Assembly (NCBI GenBank): GCA_947652605.1
Contig: OX393577.1
Coordinates: 32,739,466-32,803,465 of the forward strand
Length of the DNA: 64,000 nucleotides
Direction of reading: 5' to 3'
Origin: Elmis aenea
Lineage: Eukaryota > Arthropoda > Insecta > Coleoptera > Elmidae
Shown here: piece after piece, positions 23,380-36,654 of the stretch
Numbering within the stretch: position 1 is the first letter of the stretch
How the letters are laid out: each line of letters starts with the position of its first letter
Made by a program: the position numbers and the translations under genes
Notes under the pieces: model-generated
The model's database searches: none
Seen by the model: the letters and a program-made list of their open reading frames with translations, nothing else
Told to the model about the DNA's origin: nothing

Positions 23380-26300
23380 ATATATAAGAGAACCGTTTCA
23401 GTAACGTACTGTATTTAAGCAGGCACGTAAAATAATTTGAAACGTCAACCAAATTCACGCATAAAGTACCAAAAGCGAATAAAATGTTGAAAATTTTCGA
23501 GTTAGCAAACCATTCTTTTTTCTTAGTCAGTTATTTTTAATGTTTTAATCAAATGAATTTTTTAAATAAATACAATTTTAAACAAAGTTCACCTTATCTG
23601 CAAAAGCATCGAAAAGACGGACACAAAAGAACACGTTTATGGTTCAATTTGTGTAAGTACTTCTAGAAATGGCTGCAACAAATTCAAGATTATGCAGAAA
23701 ACGTGATCGTCGCCCATTATAATCAAACAATTACAAGTGATCTACGATAGAACGGCACGAGCACGAACTAACCCACTAACGTAAATGATTTGTTTCGTTT
23801 ACATGATTGACAGAACATGCATTTCAAAGGTTTCAAGTCGCTTTAGTCAGTTTGTTCCAATGTCTGTGCTATATAAAGGTTGAGTTGTAAGACATCCAAA
23901 AATTGTTACCAATTGCATGTTAAAAACTTTAATATATTTCATGTCTTTTACAACACGATAACTTATACTTTTAACGTATCAGTTCTACTAAGTTTATCTC
24001 CAAATTAATTATTTAAACGTCAAAACGAAAATATTTACTACTGAAATTTTACTCAACATTTTTTAATAACCACTTATTTCTATAAACTAAACCGCTTATG
24101 CGATTTCCAAAATTAAAATTGTAATTATTTCTGCCATTTCGTTGGAGTACATCTCAAGAAAATGTTATTACTAAATTTTTGACAAGTGTTTAAACTGGCA
24201 AATGTACATGTGAAATTCAAAAATAATATTAACTTAGTACCTGTGCATTTCAATTCAAATTAATGAGAAAATTATGATAATCAGCGAACAATAATGTAAC
24301 AATAAATTTTGAATTAAAATTAATGATAATTAAGTGTAGCACACAATAAATAAACATAATGTAAATTTTATACTTCTCGCATACATGCAGTTTACTTAAT
24401 AATATATTAGATACAATGTATTAATCATCGTATTCCCTATATTGACATGAATACATTTGACTTACATCAACATATACGACGAGGATTGTTAATCCATGCA
24501 AAAGATACAATCAAACCGTTATCCAGCTTTGGCAATAAAACTATAATAAAAATACATTTTCATTCGCTAATATTTTACATGATTAAATAAAATGAACGTT
24601 TAATAAATGGATGTTGGCCATTTGATTACTTAGTCGCGTTGTACTAGTTAATACTTGTTTTAATTTGTAGTAACTTATATTATGAAAATCATGTCAGATA
24701 CTAGATACTAAAACGTTAAAAGTCTATCTACAGCCTTTTTATTTATAATTACAAAATCGCCTCAAAAGGTACAGTAAAAATTAAAATAGTGTACATTTAA
24801 CAAATTTTTCGAGTTAAGAGCTTAAAATTCTTTAAAACACGTTAAATTTAGGCACCTTCAGTAATGACTTTGACAAGATGATAAATTTTTATTCATTTTT
24901 CAAGTTGTAATTGACGTTGTTCCGAAATTGCGTAATTCTTAGGTTACCAATGTTTTATTATTCTCCATTAACTTGGCCCCTGTTAAAGTACCTTGTAACA
25001 GGTAACCGTGTAAACCTAAACAGGTAGGGATAAAAATAAATGGATAATTTATATACTTTCCAGTATACAAGCAATGGCTACGATTGTAATAAATATTCTT
25101 TGCCATTAAATAAACGACGTTTTTACTCAAAATTAAGTACTTAATATTCAACAGATTTTCGTCGCGTGATCGATGCCACTACATAATACTTAGGAGCAAT
25201 TTCAAACAGCAAGAACTAATTGATGTTTAAATAAATCGGTCGTCTTCAAGGCCATCGACAGAGCACATAACCTGAACGTGAACATGATCAATAAGAAGAA
25301 GCTAGATGAGCAAGAACAAATTATGGCACTGGTTACACATACCGAGAAAAGCTAATATTGACCTGTTGCATCAGACGTTGTTATGTGGCCATGTCACGTA
25401 TCAACTGTAAATATAATTAGGATTTTTATGTTACTGCAACAAAGCGAACACAGCGAAAATCTATCGTAACTGATTTAAACAATTAATATCGTCGTACAAA
25501 TGAAAATCGTTTTCATTAAAGCTAAGCACACAATTTAAAAAAAATAAATGTTACGTAAAACATTTACTGAATGTTTTATTGGTTATCGTAAAACTATGTT
25601 TACGAGAATGTTCAAAATATTTCATAATTGTATAATTTTTTTTCATCCATAAAATCATATCTAAAAAAATTATAACATAAAAAAGTAATTCCTACATACC
25701 TACTTTATATATATTTCAATGTAGCACCATTGCTTTCTCCGTAAAAACATGAACATACAATGAATGGGACAAAATTTATCTATTTCCATTAAAAACAAGA
25801 TTTTGTTTTAATAAAAAATTCCATGGCTTACGTGATACAACGAAAAAACAAAAACGACGAAAATGTTTAAACGCAAATATCCCGAATACACAAAAATGTC
25901 AAAAGGAAAAAATTTGCTAGAATTTGTTTTCTATAATACAGTGATAGGCAAATTTTATTTATTTGCACTTGACATGAAACTTTTTAATATTACCGACATC
26001 TTAAAAACGCGCAACATTTAAAAATGTCGTTACTTATTGCTTTATTAAGCCTGTCATTAAGTTAATTTTAAACCGGTTTACTAAAAAACTCAAGCTTTTA
26101 ATGTATTTCTAAGAAGCAGCATATTTCAATGAGTAAAACATCAGTTTTAATAAAGTAACTTGTCATACAGTAAATAAACATATTAAGATGTTGCTTATAC
26201 TAAACAAATCTGTGAGAAAATGAAGACGAATAAATTTTTGAAATCAATATGCAGTCATCCAATAATATAAATTTAATTAACTGATTAATTATTAATGAAA

Positions 26301-29159
26301 AGTTTAAAGATATTCGCACTCAAAAACATTTTTTTGTGGTTTTGTTAGGTGTGATATAATTGTATGAAAACAATTTTTTGCTCTACACCTTACAAAGTTG
26401 GATCAAGAGATAGTTAATGAGCATTAAGGCATAAAATGCTGGCTTTACAGGACTTTGCAATTAAAAGAATTTTTAAGTGTAATCAAACAACCCAGTTAGC
26501 TGTGTATAAGAGTAACGGTTAAGTAATTCCAATTTAAAAATAATGAACTCAGAGTAACATACATCACAAATCATGTAACTTCATTTAGGGGACTTCAATG
26601 TAAAAATTCGATGTGACAATCTGTCTTTCTGTGTTAACAGTTGATTACTTTTGTCAAAAACCAATTCTGTGACATGTTTGTCGCTTCGTTTATGTACATA
26701 TGAATCTGAATGACAAATTTTTAATTATATCGCTGAATATAAATAATTAAATTTTTAATTTGAATCAAATACTATTATTTTAAATAATAAAAATAGCTAG
26801 AGTTTTTGTATCAATAATTTGGGAGTGTGTTTATAAAAAAAAAAATTTAATCCGTTAGATACAATTTTTTTTAAACATTTGGTATCATAAATGGATACTG
26901 GTAATGTGGTAATTACAATCAAAATGTGTTTAAGTTTAAACTAAGAGATGAAAATCTCTAACTTAAATTGCGAGCAATGTTTAATTAATTTTTTATTTAA
27001 TAATAAAAACTCCGCCTTAAAACAATACTAAAAAATGAAACAAGTGAAAATACTAAAATGCATTCCAAACTTAGTTCGTTGATTTATGTCCATTACTTTT
27101 TTGTCTATAAATAGGGCGATCTAAAATAAGAACAAAGAACGTTCATATCTCTAGCATTAAATAACCAATAAATGAGTTCACAAAAAAATAAAGTTTTGCC
27201 CATTTTAATCAGTTAAACAGCCCAAAAGCTTGCATCTACTTAACTGTATATAGAACTACAAAGTTTTTGTTGCATACAAGAAATACACCGAATAAGCTGT
27301 AAAATCGAATTTGAAATATAGTAATCACTGCTCAAAGAAGAAACTTTTCAATTTGTAGACATTAACAGTAAAAATATCAAAAAAAAATCGATGGGAACTT
27401 TTACATAAAACTGTCCTATGTTGACAAGCAGAATTAGTAAATTTGCCCTATCGCTAAATCTATTAATAAACAACTTTTTCGTAATTCTATAAGAACTTTA
27501 TAACATATAATCAAAAGAAACTTGATAAATTTTAATGTCACGTAATCTTTCAAACCGTTTAACACTTAGTGAACGAATATAAATAGAAATTGAAAATGAT
27601 GTGCGTTTAAAACAATCTCACAAACGTGGATTTTTTTAAAGCTAATGAGATAAATTGCCAATAATGACATAATTTACTAAGTTGCAGTTCATCTTATATG
27701 TACTGCATACCGCGCCTTTCTGCTTATCGTAAAGTATATTTGCTACATACGTACCTATTTATACTATTATATTACCTATGTAGGTCTAAAAGTAACTGTG
27801 ACCTTGCAATTTATACAGATCCATTGAAAAAAAAATCTAGAATAAACGCTTATTATAAATCCAAACTGAAAGCAAGCAGTGTCGCCTCTATCCATCGTCA
27901 TCCTTTAAAACTAAATTTTCTGCTTTATTAAATGTACCTAGTTTAAGATAGGTCCTGTGGTTTAAGTAATACATACATCAAATAAACAAATAGGTTCTTT
28001 ACTAAAAAATTAAACCATTTTCCGTCGTAAACGGGTCAATTATATATTCAATTATGAAGTTATTACACAAAATTACAAATCATAAAAGCAACCTTGAAAT
28101 ACTAGTGACGAAAATCATCAAATAGCTCATTTTTACCTTGACTCTTCAATAAAATCGCAAGGTGATAGCGTTTAACATCTTAAATGTACACACAATTAAA
28201 GAAATAATATTTGCAAATAATCTCACACCTTAACTTAATACCCAAGCCAATGAAACCATATTATCCAATACAATCGTGTTTGTATTATTAATGAATTAAT
28301 GCAATTTTTTTAGTAAATTCAAACTATAAGGTATGATTAAATGTCTGCGATAAAACATGCCACATTTAAAGCACACAATACATATGAAAATTGAAATCGA
28401 TTAAACATAATTTGAAATTTACAGATATGCTAATAAATAATAACCATGTCACAGTTTTTATATTCTTGCTGATATTCACGTAAAAAAAAACGAAAATCGT
28501 ATGCCTGTCAGTGCCCCAGTATCTATAAAAAAAAAGTGTTATTGTCTCTAAATTTAAAAGTAATATTCGTTATCAGCTGGGCACACGCATCGTATCACAC
28601 AGGACGGTAAAAACCACTTCGTTGTTATTTTAACCAAAGCTCTGACAAAACATTTTAAAACCTTTTTTAAACGTAGGGTAAAATCAAGAAATCCATTTAG
28701 TCTCCAACTCGTACATGCAAAATTAGTGATGTCAAGCGTAACAAACCCTAATTAAAATTAACAATGTAAATTAATTAAAATTCTCGTTAACTGTGTTTGT
28801 GGGTGTAAAATGATATGTTGAATATATACAGTAACTTGATTTTTACGCACTAATGTTCTAGTAAAATGAAAATTAATTGTATCTGAAGGCTTTAACGTCG
28901 GTTTAAATATAAATAGCTAATAAATATAATAATTAAAAACCGATGTCTTAGATTTTATATTGCATGACAATATTATAAAGTATAGCTAAACGACATAGCT
29001 CACCAAAAAAATTTCTTTTTGCTATATATGTTCTTGTTAATTCCTTTGCCAAATAAGATAAGGTTTCTTGTAAACCAAATGGGTTGATTTACATACACCT
29101 GAACGTTTTATAAATGTGTGACATATGACACAACTGTCACTTTATAAATAACATTTGTA
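23380..29159. other. Long unique AT-rich stretch, no gene seen
   Basis: Nearly 6 kb without a convincing frame, TIR pair or RNA gene. Short words such as TATATAAAGG (23870) and CTATAAATAG (27105) look like TATA or MEF2 sites but are expected by chance at this composition. A 77-codon frame at 27698-27931 has no recognisable content. Confidence 0.45.
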
Positions 29160-29191
29160 GGACGTCAGAGGTGACGTCATAGCTGACGTCA
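29160..29191. promoter_or_regulatory. Cluster of three CRE-like sites at 12-bp spacing
   Basis: GGACGTCA at 29160, then two perfect palindromic TGACGTCA at 29172-29179 and 29184-29191. TGACGTCA is the full CREB/ATF recognition site. The three cores begin 12 bp apart. An ATCGATAG word (about 29211) and CG-containing sequence follow within 60 bp. No gene start is recognised nearby, so an enhancer or unannotated promoter is possible but unproven. Confidence 0.5.
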
Positions 29192-30435
29192 TTAATATCA
29201 CTCTTTCGTCATCGATAGGTTTACGAATTTCGTCGGATGCGCCATTCTATTAGTTTAGTATCCTTGAGTGTTTATAATTATTACATATGAACAACCACAG
29301 CGTTCTTTATAAAAAAATGAAACAAACGGCAAATTTTGAAAAACATTTTTGGAGCTGTTTTCAAAAAACATTTTCAACAACACACCACAAATTTATGCAA
29401 ATACATTGTGACAATGACACAATAACAAGTTATTGTGGTTATATTATATTCTGAAAAGAGTCGCAAATCTCACACCGAATCCTTTCTTACTTTAACTTAT
29501 TGTACTGTAACATACTTTTTGGCACAATAGCTGGGTAAAATATACTTACGAATTCTGCTTTTTAAGGTTATATTTAATTGGATTTCCGCTTTAGCGTACC
29601 TTCAAGGCGATCAGCATTAATCAAAGTAACATCTCAAAAATCCATTTGAAATGACATATTTTATTTATTAGCAAGTTGCTTGCTTTTACTTTTCGCCTAT
29701 AGCTATTATTAGGACACAATAAAAGTGGCGCTTAAACTACAATAAGACAAGGTAAATATATTACAATTATGACCCACTTCATGTTAAATAACTTAACTTA
29801 AATATGTTCAAACAAAAAATAAATCAAGATAACATAGAGCGCAATAAATACAAATAAATTGACATTTAAATAGGCATTGAGTTGATACACGAGTGGCAAA
29901 TCTAGCTGAAACCATCTGATTATTGCAAAATCTTGCATTAACAAACATTTTTTGCACACCCATTATCTATGCAAGCTTTATTAAGTACTTTAAAACTCTA
30001 CAACTGATTATTTTAAACCGTTTTAAACGAACTGGCATTATTAACCTTTATAATCGCCTATTTTATTACATCCTCGAAAATATACAAGCTTACAATTTAC
30101 AAATAACTTAAAAATAAATATTTAGATATAATTTTTATCGTTATTAAGTTGACTATTTATTTAGTGAGACAGTTTTTAACATTAATAATTACGTTAATAA
30201 ATTCGCGAACAATTAACAGTAATAAAACTATAATAAAATATTATTTGGCTTAGAATTATCTTTATTAGGTACATTAGAACAATTAATACTTTTCATCAGC
30301 TTAGAAGCACATTTGCCAAATGACCCATGCTTTTAAGTGTATTATATGTAAAGTTATTTAAAAGTTTTACTCTGCATGTTGGATTTCGGAAGATTTCGAT
30401 ATAATGGGTAAAAAATCGTGTTTTAAGTAACACTT
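29192..30435. other. Unique DNA, no gene seen
   Basis: No supported frame; the short open frame at 29923-30111 is AT-driven. Confidence 0.4.
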
Positions 30436-30655
30436 CAGTGGCGTAACTGTAGGATCGGGGCCCACGCAATTCTTTCTTTTTTCCAGAAAAGTGAAAGTTT
30501 AACCGCGCAAACTCGACTAAATAGCCAATAGCGGGTGCGCTATAACCTATAAAACAGTAAAGTTGTCACTTGTCAGTTGGTATACTCGTACTGTCGTGAA
30601 TATTTATTGTTTTACTGTGATTTTGTGCATTATTTTTCTCACATAGGTACTTTAA
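30436..30655 (+). mobile_element. hAT left-end fragment
   Basis: CAGTGGCGTAACTGTAGGAT followed by GGGGCCCACGC is a typical hAT left terminus. The sequence that follows could be its 5' leader, but no transposase frame or right end was found before other elements begin. Confidence 0.5.
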
Positions 30656-30720
30656 GGTAGGGTGACCATTCGTCCCCGATACAAGACTCAAGTCCCCGAT
30701 TTTCATAATTTTCCTGTACA
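30656..30720 (+). mobile_element. Transposon end fragment of TAGGGTGACCA type
   Basis: TAGGGTGACCATTCGTCCCC starts near 30658, with a second TCCCCGAT block close behind. A related fragment (GATTACCAAACGTCCTC) in the same orientation resumes at 31510 after the TTAA element, and an oppositely oriented end of this type lies at about 6100-6116. Confidence 0.45.
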
Positions 30721-30890
30721 CATTAAATATAACGAATGTATGGTACTTTCACTGTTGCCAAATTATGCAAATCTGTTAGTTTGGCAACATTGTAACAGTG
30801 TAACCGCTTATTGGCCACGAAAACTGGAGTGAGGAGGAGTTTTTGTACGTAGCTGTCAGCCACCACCGATAAATAAAGTGTCAAGTCCGA

Positions 30891-30913
30891 TTAGGTTATG
30901 TTAGGTTAGGTTA
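30891..30913 (+). repeat. Short telomere-like TTAGG patch
   Basis: Four near-units of the insect telomere pentamer (TTAGG TTATG TTAGG TTAGG TTA) sit directly beside the TTAA target of the next element. It is too short to be more than a small interstitial patch or chance. Confidence 0.5.
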
Positions 30914-30918
30914 CTTAA

Positions 30919-31505
30919 CCCCTTGACTGGTCTCTACGAACTGAGTTCGGGCGTTCTTTTCGCGCTAATACCGAGGCTCTACGATTTAACTTTGGGCATT
31001 TTTACCGCTTTTGCACCGTTGACCCTGCTCTACGAACTGGGTTCGAGCGGTTTTATCGCGTTTGTGCCGTGCTGTACGATTTGTGGCCTTGTACACGCGA
31101 AGCGGATAACTTCAGTTGATCGCGCGTTAGAGCTGGTTTTATGTACGCGACAGTATCAAGGCGGTGTAGGCAGATTTTTTTTTAACGTGCATTCTGTGTT
31201 GAAGCTATAAGTTGGAAAAAGACAGAAATTAGGTTGGCGTTTGTCACCGACGCCAAAAGTCTTCTTTTTCTTGACCCAAAAATCTTATGCAGGTAGATTT
31301 GGGTAAGTTGGGTTGGCGCGGTTTTTGCGTGTAATTTTTGTAACAAAAAATTTAATTTTTTTGATGAGCTGATAGAGAACAGTCTAATTGTTAAATTTTT
31401 CAACTCACAGCTTAATTACAGAAGGAACATAAAAAAAGGTTAGCCTCTGCCGCCGCGACATTGTCGAATCCATAAACCCAGGAATTTAATGTAACGTTCA
31501 AGGGG
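30919..31505. mobile_element. piggyBac-like non-autonomous element flanked by TTAA
   Basis: TTAA at 30915-30918 is followed by CCCCTTGACTGG; the right end reads CGTTCAAGGGG followed by TTAA at 31506-31509. Inverted CCCCTTGA ends with a TTAA duplication are the hallmark of piggyBac. The 587-bp interior has no transposase. A minisatellite occupies the left side (30932-31088). The region is richer in CG than its neighbours. Frames across it (30923-31210, 31182-31403) are by-products of the repeat. Confidence 0.75.
30932..31088 (+). repeat. Minisatellite of alternating ~45/51-bp units inside the TTAA element
   Basis: CTCTACGA starts at 30932, 30977 and 31028, with CTGTACGA at 31072, giving steps of 45, 51 and 44 bp. 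Odd and even units resemble each other (GAACTG(A/G)GTTCG.GCG in units 1 and 3; GATTT in 2 and 4), so the repeat is a diverged dimer of about 95 bp. In one frame the units spell LY(E/D)L..G...A..P repeats, which explains the 95-codon open frame. Confidence 0.8.
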
Positions 31506-31866
31506 TTAAGATTACCAAACGTCCTCTCTCCTGGACATATCCTCTTCTTTTTGAAATATGCAAATATGCGTGGGTTTTAAAAATCAGGGTGGATAAAAAT
31601 CATTTTTAAAAAAATCAAAAAAATCGATTTATTTGATTTAAATCAGATTTTTTTGATTTAAATCAGATTTTTTTGATTTAAATCAAATGTACCATATTAT
31701 CGAATTTAGTGACATATTCACATGCCATTTCTGTTTTGTGCTAATATATTTAATAATCAATATATTTAATTCATTGGTGAATTTTTGTCAAAATGAAAAA
31801 TTAAATATAATGATTAAGAATTTTGAAAAAATCAGTGCTAAATGGTGAGGTTTAATTAATTATATA

Positions 31867-32641
31867 CAGGGTGAGTCATTAGTGCGGGATCGGTCGATTG
31901 TGGCTAAACGGCTTGAGATATGAAGTTGATTCAAATGCTATTTTACAGTTTTTTCTAAACAACACAATAAAAATATTTTCAAATATACAGGGTGAGTCAC
32001 CTTTCTGGAACTAATAGCAACTTTTATATTTCAAATACAACACCCAATTTTTTATTTATTATTTTTGACCGCCTTAATTTTAGCTTTGCATCAATATAAA
32101 ATACTACAGGTTTTTATACGGCGTTGTAAAAAAAAATTATTTTCTAAACTATTCAATGTTTTAAGTCTTTATTTAAAAAATTCTCCTGAAGTTATTTTGA
32201 AATACAGAGTTGTAATTTGGTATGGACATGCAGAAAAAATTTCTCTGTTCGCTCGATATGAAAAAATTTGAATCACACATACAGGAGTGTTTATAAATAG
32301 GTGGCAACTTCCATGATTTTCAAAAGCTCGTAACTCGATTTTTTCAAATGCAAACCCCTGTATTTTTTCATGTCATCGAATTCATCTTTAAAAGAGCTTC
32401 ATATTTTGTTAAGTATGTCCTATAACCAAAACTCATACTTTTCGAGATATTCGACATTTTTTTTTCAAATCGTTATTGCAGCAATAGAGTGCCGTGGAAA
32501 TTGAAAAAACTGACTGTTCACTACGCTAACGTCAAAAACTTGTCATTTATATTTTGAATTAATGCATTTTCACAATGAATATTACTTTACAAGAGCAAAT
32601 TGATATGGTTTATTCACCATTTCGTGTATTTAATTACTAAT
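31867..32641 (+). mobile_element. Single arm of the 10.7-kb palindromic family, nested in a hAT element
   Basis: TA then CAGGGTGAGTCATTAGTG, a second CAGGGTGAGTCACC at 31988 and a degenerate third (CAGGAGTGTTTATAAATAGG) at 32281: the same order of modules as the left arm at 10736. Similarity ends at ATTACTAATAG (32641), exactly where the plus-strand similarity to 11461-11511 ends. No right end follows. Inserted between the two halves of 31585-32864. Confidence 0.8.
32575..32640 (+). pseudogene. First codons of a mariner-like transposase (DUF4817-type), truncated
   Basis: ATG at 32575 opens a short frame with ITLQEQIDMVYSPF and stops at 32638-32640. TLQEQIDMVY is the start of the helix-turn-helix region of insect mariner-like transposases with a DUF4817 domain. 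The frame departs from the family right after MVY, as in the copy at 11461-11511, so an internal deletion predates both copies. Confidence 0.65.
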
Positions 32642-33054
32642 AGTAATACAATTTTATTTTATTATAAATTAATATTATATTGTACTCATATAATCTGTGA
32701 TTTAAATTGATAATTTTTTTTTTAAAATCACTTGATTTAAATCAATGATTTTTTTAAAAAAATCACTTGATTTAAATCAATGTTTTTTTTTTTAAAAATC
32801 ACTTGATTTAAATCATGATTTCAATCGTGATTTAAATCAATTGATTTAAATCTGCTCAACCCTTTTTAATTTCCGCTCTTTTAATTTGAATTTCGTTTAT
32901 TAAAATAAAAGTTGTGGTTTGTAGTGTACGGGAAACGGAAAAATATATTTCACGAAAGTTAGTTGGACCTTTTTTTGTAAGCCTAGCTTAGTGTCCCCGA
33001 AAGTCCGGGGGACTTTTTTTTTTCTATTATTACCATCAAATAGGGATGAATGTA

Positions 33055-33187
33055 CATATGTATTGGGTTGAAACAGCTTCGGGGCCCGCAGTCACAAAAG
33101 TACCCCACCCCGTCTCCGATAAAAAAATAAAAGGGGCCCCATCCACATTTTTGCACCCGGGCCCCCGAATGTACTTGCACGGCCCTG
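33055..33187 (+). mobile_element. hAT right-end fragment rich in GGGGCCC
   Basis: Ends GCACCCGGGCCCCCGAATGT then ACTTGCACGGCCCTG, with further GGGGCCCC and CGGGGCCCGC blocks upstream. The terminus resembles 5876-5932. No left partner with a matching flank was found. Confidence 0.5.
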
Positions 33188-36100
33188 GCTACAATTTTAG
33201 GATATAAATTAACTGTAAACATAATTTTAAAAAGTTCGCTATTAGAGAGTGAATAATTCGAAATTACTAGAAAACTTTTTGTAACAAATTTATTTAATTA
33301 TATTCTTTGAGACAATACTATTATTTATTAGTAGTATTACCATGGAAATGCTCATTATAACTTTCACTACTTTGTTCGTTCCCTTTTTAATTTGTCACTC
33401 CACAAAATAATGTCGAATGATTGACGTTTAAAAATAAAATTATGAGAACAGAAATGGCTAAATTTTTCAAGTAAAATTTTCGCTGCCCCAGTTGAAATCA
33501 AAAAGTTTATGCAAACAACAAAATGACGTTGAATACGTACGCGGATGTTAGATAAGCCAAAATTTGAGGTTTTTAAGTATCTGATGGTTTGCGGTATTCA
33601 CACCATTTGAAAAACACTACTACTAGGAAGCGGTATTACTATAAATAGCTGATTTGGTCACTACATGACTTTCACCATGTAGATATGTGGCATCCTAAGG
33701 GCAAACTGCTGCTAATAATTAAATATTATTAAAGCTCACTCATATATGAATACAATGAATAGATACATAGTTGACATTTTTTGCAAAAATAATTTTAAAA
33801 ACGATCTAAAAGCTACAGATTTTTTTAAATTATTTTTATTAATTTTCTCATAAAAGTGACAACCTCTCCGACAATTCCTGCATACATACGTTTACATGAA
33901 AAAAATTAAAACAAAAAACAGTAGCGTTGTATTCCTACAACTACTTGAACAAAAATGTAATAGTTCTGTTCTAAAATAATTAATTATCCAAGGTGAAAAT
34001 TTCTTGTGTTGTCTTTAAATAATAAATTATACCGACTATTGAAGTGAAAAATGACAATTAGGTTATTTAAACACCACGTAATTTACTTTGTATTATACTA
34101 TTTACAGCCTACTACAGTTTTTTTTAAATCGGTAATATTAAAACAAAACTTTCAAAACACTTGTCGGATGTGATATTTAAGAAATATGTTGTTCAATTAT
34201 TTCTTTTCAGTTAAAACGTTAGAATTGTCTGCATATAAACAATTTGTTGTGTCATAAAAGTAAAATACTATCCAAAATCATTATTTTCGTAAGCCTAAAT
34301 AGAAAGCTAAACTAAAATAATTTAAAAAAACCACCAGAAGTAATTCTTCTAGTTTCATGCATGTTACTTAATTACCTAATGCGCCTGTATATAAATAACA
34401 ATTGATGACTAGCCTAATTGGTTTCGAGTGTGCATCCAGCTGTTCTATATTCGTTTTTTAGACAACTAATTTCCTGTATTCCCTAAACCTAACTACACCT
34501 ATAATTAAGCTCTGTTGTTTTATTTTGACAAGTTTATGAATAATTCAACTTTTTAAAAGAACAGCAATCAGTAATTGGGAGTAAAAATATATTTTACGTA
34601 CTACTTACGAAATCTCAGAAAATGAAAATGTACACCAATTCAGGACTTACCTAGAAAAAAAGAAATCAATTATTATATGGTTAAACTGTACCAAAGTTAT
34701 TGTGTAAAATTATTTTAAAAAACCCAACTCGTAAAATATTTAAAGCACTGCTACGGTTTGCCGTAAAGTCGTTATAGTCGAAGAACACATTATTGCGGAT
34801 GAGATTAAGTAATTTTACCTGTCACATTATTTTCGTCTGCTCAGACTCATTTAGGAAAAGTTATATTAATAATGGTATCTTTTAATTTACATTTAATGCT
34901 TAATTTGAAACATTAAAATCTTGCGAGGAATTTCGCACACCTGTAACGGTAAAAGAACCTGAATTATTTACATTTAATTTTACACGTTTAAAATCAATCT
35001 ACTGTACTCCATATCAGCAGGTGTTTCGCGTGCAACAATTTATAAAAATAATTTAGCGATAAATTATTAAGATTCACTCGATAAAAGGCTGTAACCTATC
35101 AGCGCGCTAATCAAAATTACATGTCATTTCAAACGAACAACATTGATTCTTACCTGTTAATTAGTTCATTAACTATTGATCTATATTCGATACGGTGATT
35201 TCACAACGATACGCATAAACACCAAAGCCAATTTAAAGATTAAATTTAAAAAAATGTTTTCGTTCTAGGACGAACCATGTATAAGTAGATTTTAAAACTG
35301 CAAAAAAAAACACTTTAAAATTAAAGAAATGCATTCTATCCAGTAAAATTTTTATTTTATATGCTTATTTTGTTAATCATTTAGTTGATAGATACACTCC
35401 TTTTTAAGCTGGATAATTTATGATGCTTTATAACCGGGAAAAGTAAAAAAAAACTAAAAAAGAAACGTAAAATTCAAAATAAACAAAACCATTAATATCA
35501 AAATGATGTAGTGTAAATTGTTGATAAGTGAGAAATATTACAACGCAATTACAACATTGAAAAAATAAAATGTACACCTGATCCAGCAATTAAATAGTTG
35601 GTAATTTGACAAATATTTATTATATTATGTAATAAATATAATTCACCTTGTTTTGATACTTTAATAACTTTATTTATTTATTAGACTATATAGTAATTCA
35701 CGCATGTGGTCCACTAAATTACAGTACTTAAGTTCTGAATTATTTCAAAACTCTTAATAGGTAATTTATACCACATTTTAGATTATTAATCGATTTACTA
35801 ATTTAGCTGTATATTGCAAATTCGAAAAACCTTAAATTATAATTGCATAATTTTATCAGCTAATGTTAACTGGTAACTTGTAATGCGCCCGATATACTAA
35901 AAAGGCAAAACTACTTAAGCAAGGCCTACAGCATATACATACATACATATAATCGTTAATCTCCGAGAACCCAGACAAATAACCTAAATTATACAGATAT
36001 ACATAAAATAAAACATTGAGCGATTAACAAATTTTGGTTGTAAAATAACTTATTCGCTTTCTGTTAAATCAATTATTTATTACATTGCCAGTCATATTAT

Positions 36101-36654
36101 AATAGGTTTGCGTGGTCCGATACTTTCATGAAATCTTAACACCTAGTACATGCACGTAGGTACATATGTTAATAAAATTTGCGTTTGTAATTAATTTAAG
36201 TTAATAAGTCCGTATATTATACGGCCATTGTTAAGTCTAAATGACATGTCAGAAAACTGAATGTTCACCTAAATCAAGTGGTAATATACTAGTGTGAATG
36301 CAAACATGTCAAGACAGCTTGATATAGGACTCCAGTTTGCAGAGGGTCGTGGACTGAGCACTTTCGCACTATAACCAGGTAGCGTATATCTTGACTCAGT
36401 AGAGAACGATGACATTTATTTTTCAAATTTATTATCGTGTCACGCGAGCATCTCAAAATTATTTTAAATCGCACGCAGTTTAATTTCGGTTTCATAAATT
36501 CCCAAAAAAGTAATTTTGCAGTAGGAGCACGGAACAAAATAATGTCATCAATTTGAAAACTTAAAGGTTGCTTGATTCAATTTAACAAACGCTGAAAACT
36601 AAATAGTTTTAACAAACTAATAATAAATACCGTTTGACGCAAAGCTGCTTATAA
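33188..36654. other. Unique AT-rich DNA, no gene seen
   Basis: No recognised frame. An 82-codon minus-strand frame (36289-36537) lies in a somewhat less AT-rich patch but matches nothing known to me. An ACATACATACATACAT microsatellite-like run lies near 35935. Confidence 0.4.

Larger units (their letters stand above)
31585..32864. mobile_element. hAT-like element with GATTTAAATC subterminal repeats, interrupted
   Basis: Left terminus CAGGGTGGATAAAAATC; right terminus is the reverse complement of AGGGTTGAGCAGATTTAAAT. Palindromic GATTTAAATC occurs at least three times near the left end (31630-31685) and six times near the right (32735-32850), in the position and density of hAT transposase binding sites. 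The flanks match poorly (5 of 8), so the superfamily rests on end structure. A second element (31867-32641) sits inside. Confidence 0.65.

Noticed and set aside
23870..27114. TATATAAAGG (23870) and CTATAAATAG (27105) as TATA box or MEF2 sites
   Set aside because: Such AT words are expected often here and no gene start or initiator supports them.
30891..30913. Interpretation of the TTAGG patch as a former chromosome end
   Set aside because: Only about four imperfect units, and no further telomeric sequence or telomere-specific retroelement nearby.
30923..31210. 95-codon frame with repeated LY(E/D)L units
   Set aside because: Produced by the 45/51-bp minisatellite in the TTAA element; no start context, homologue or conserved gene structure.
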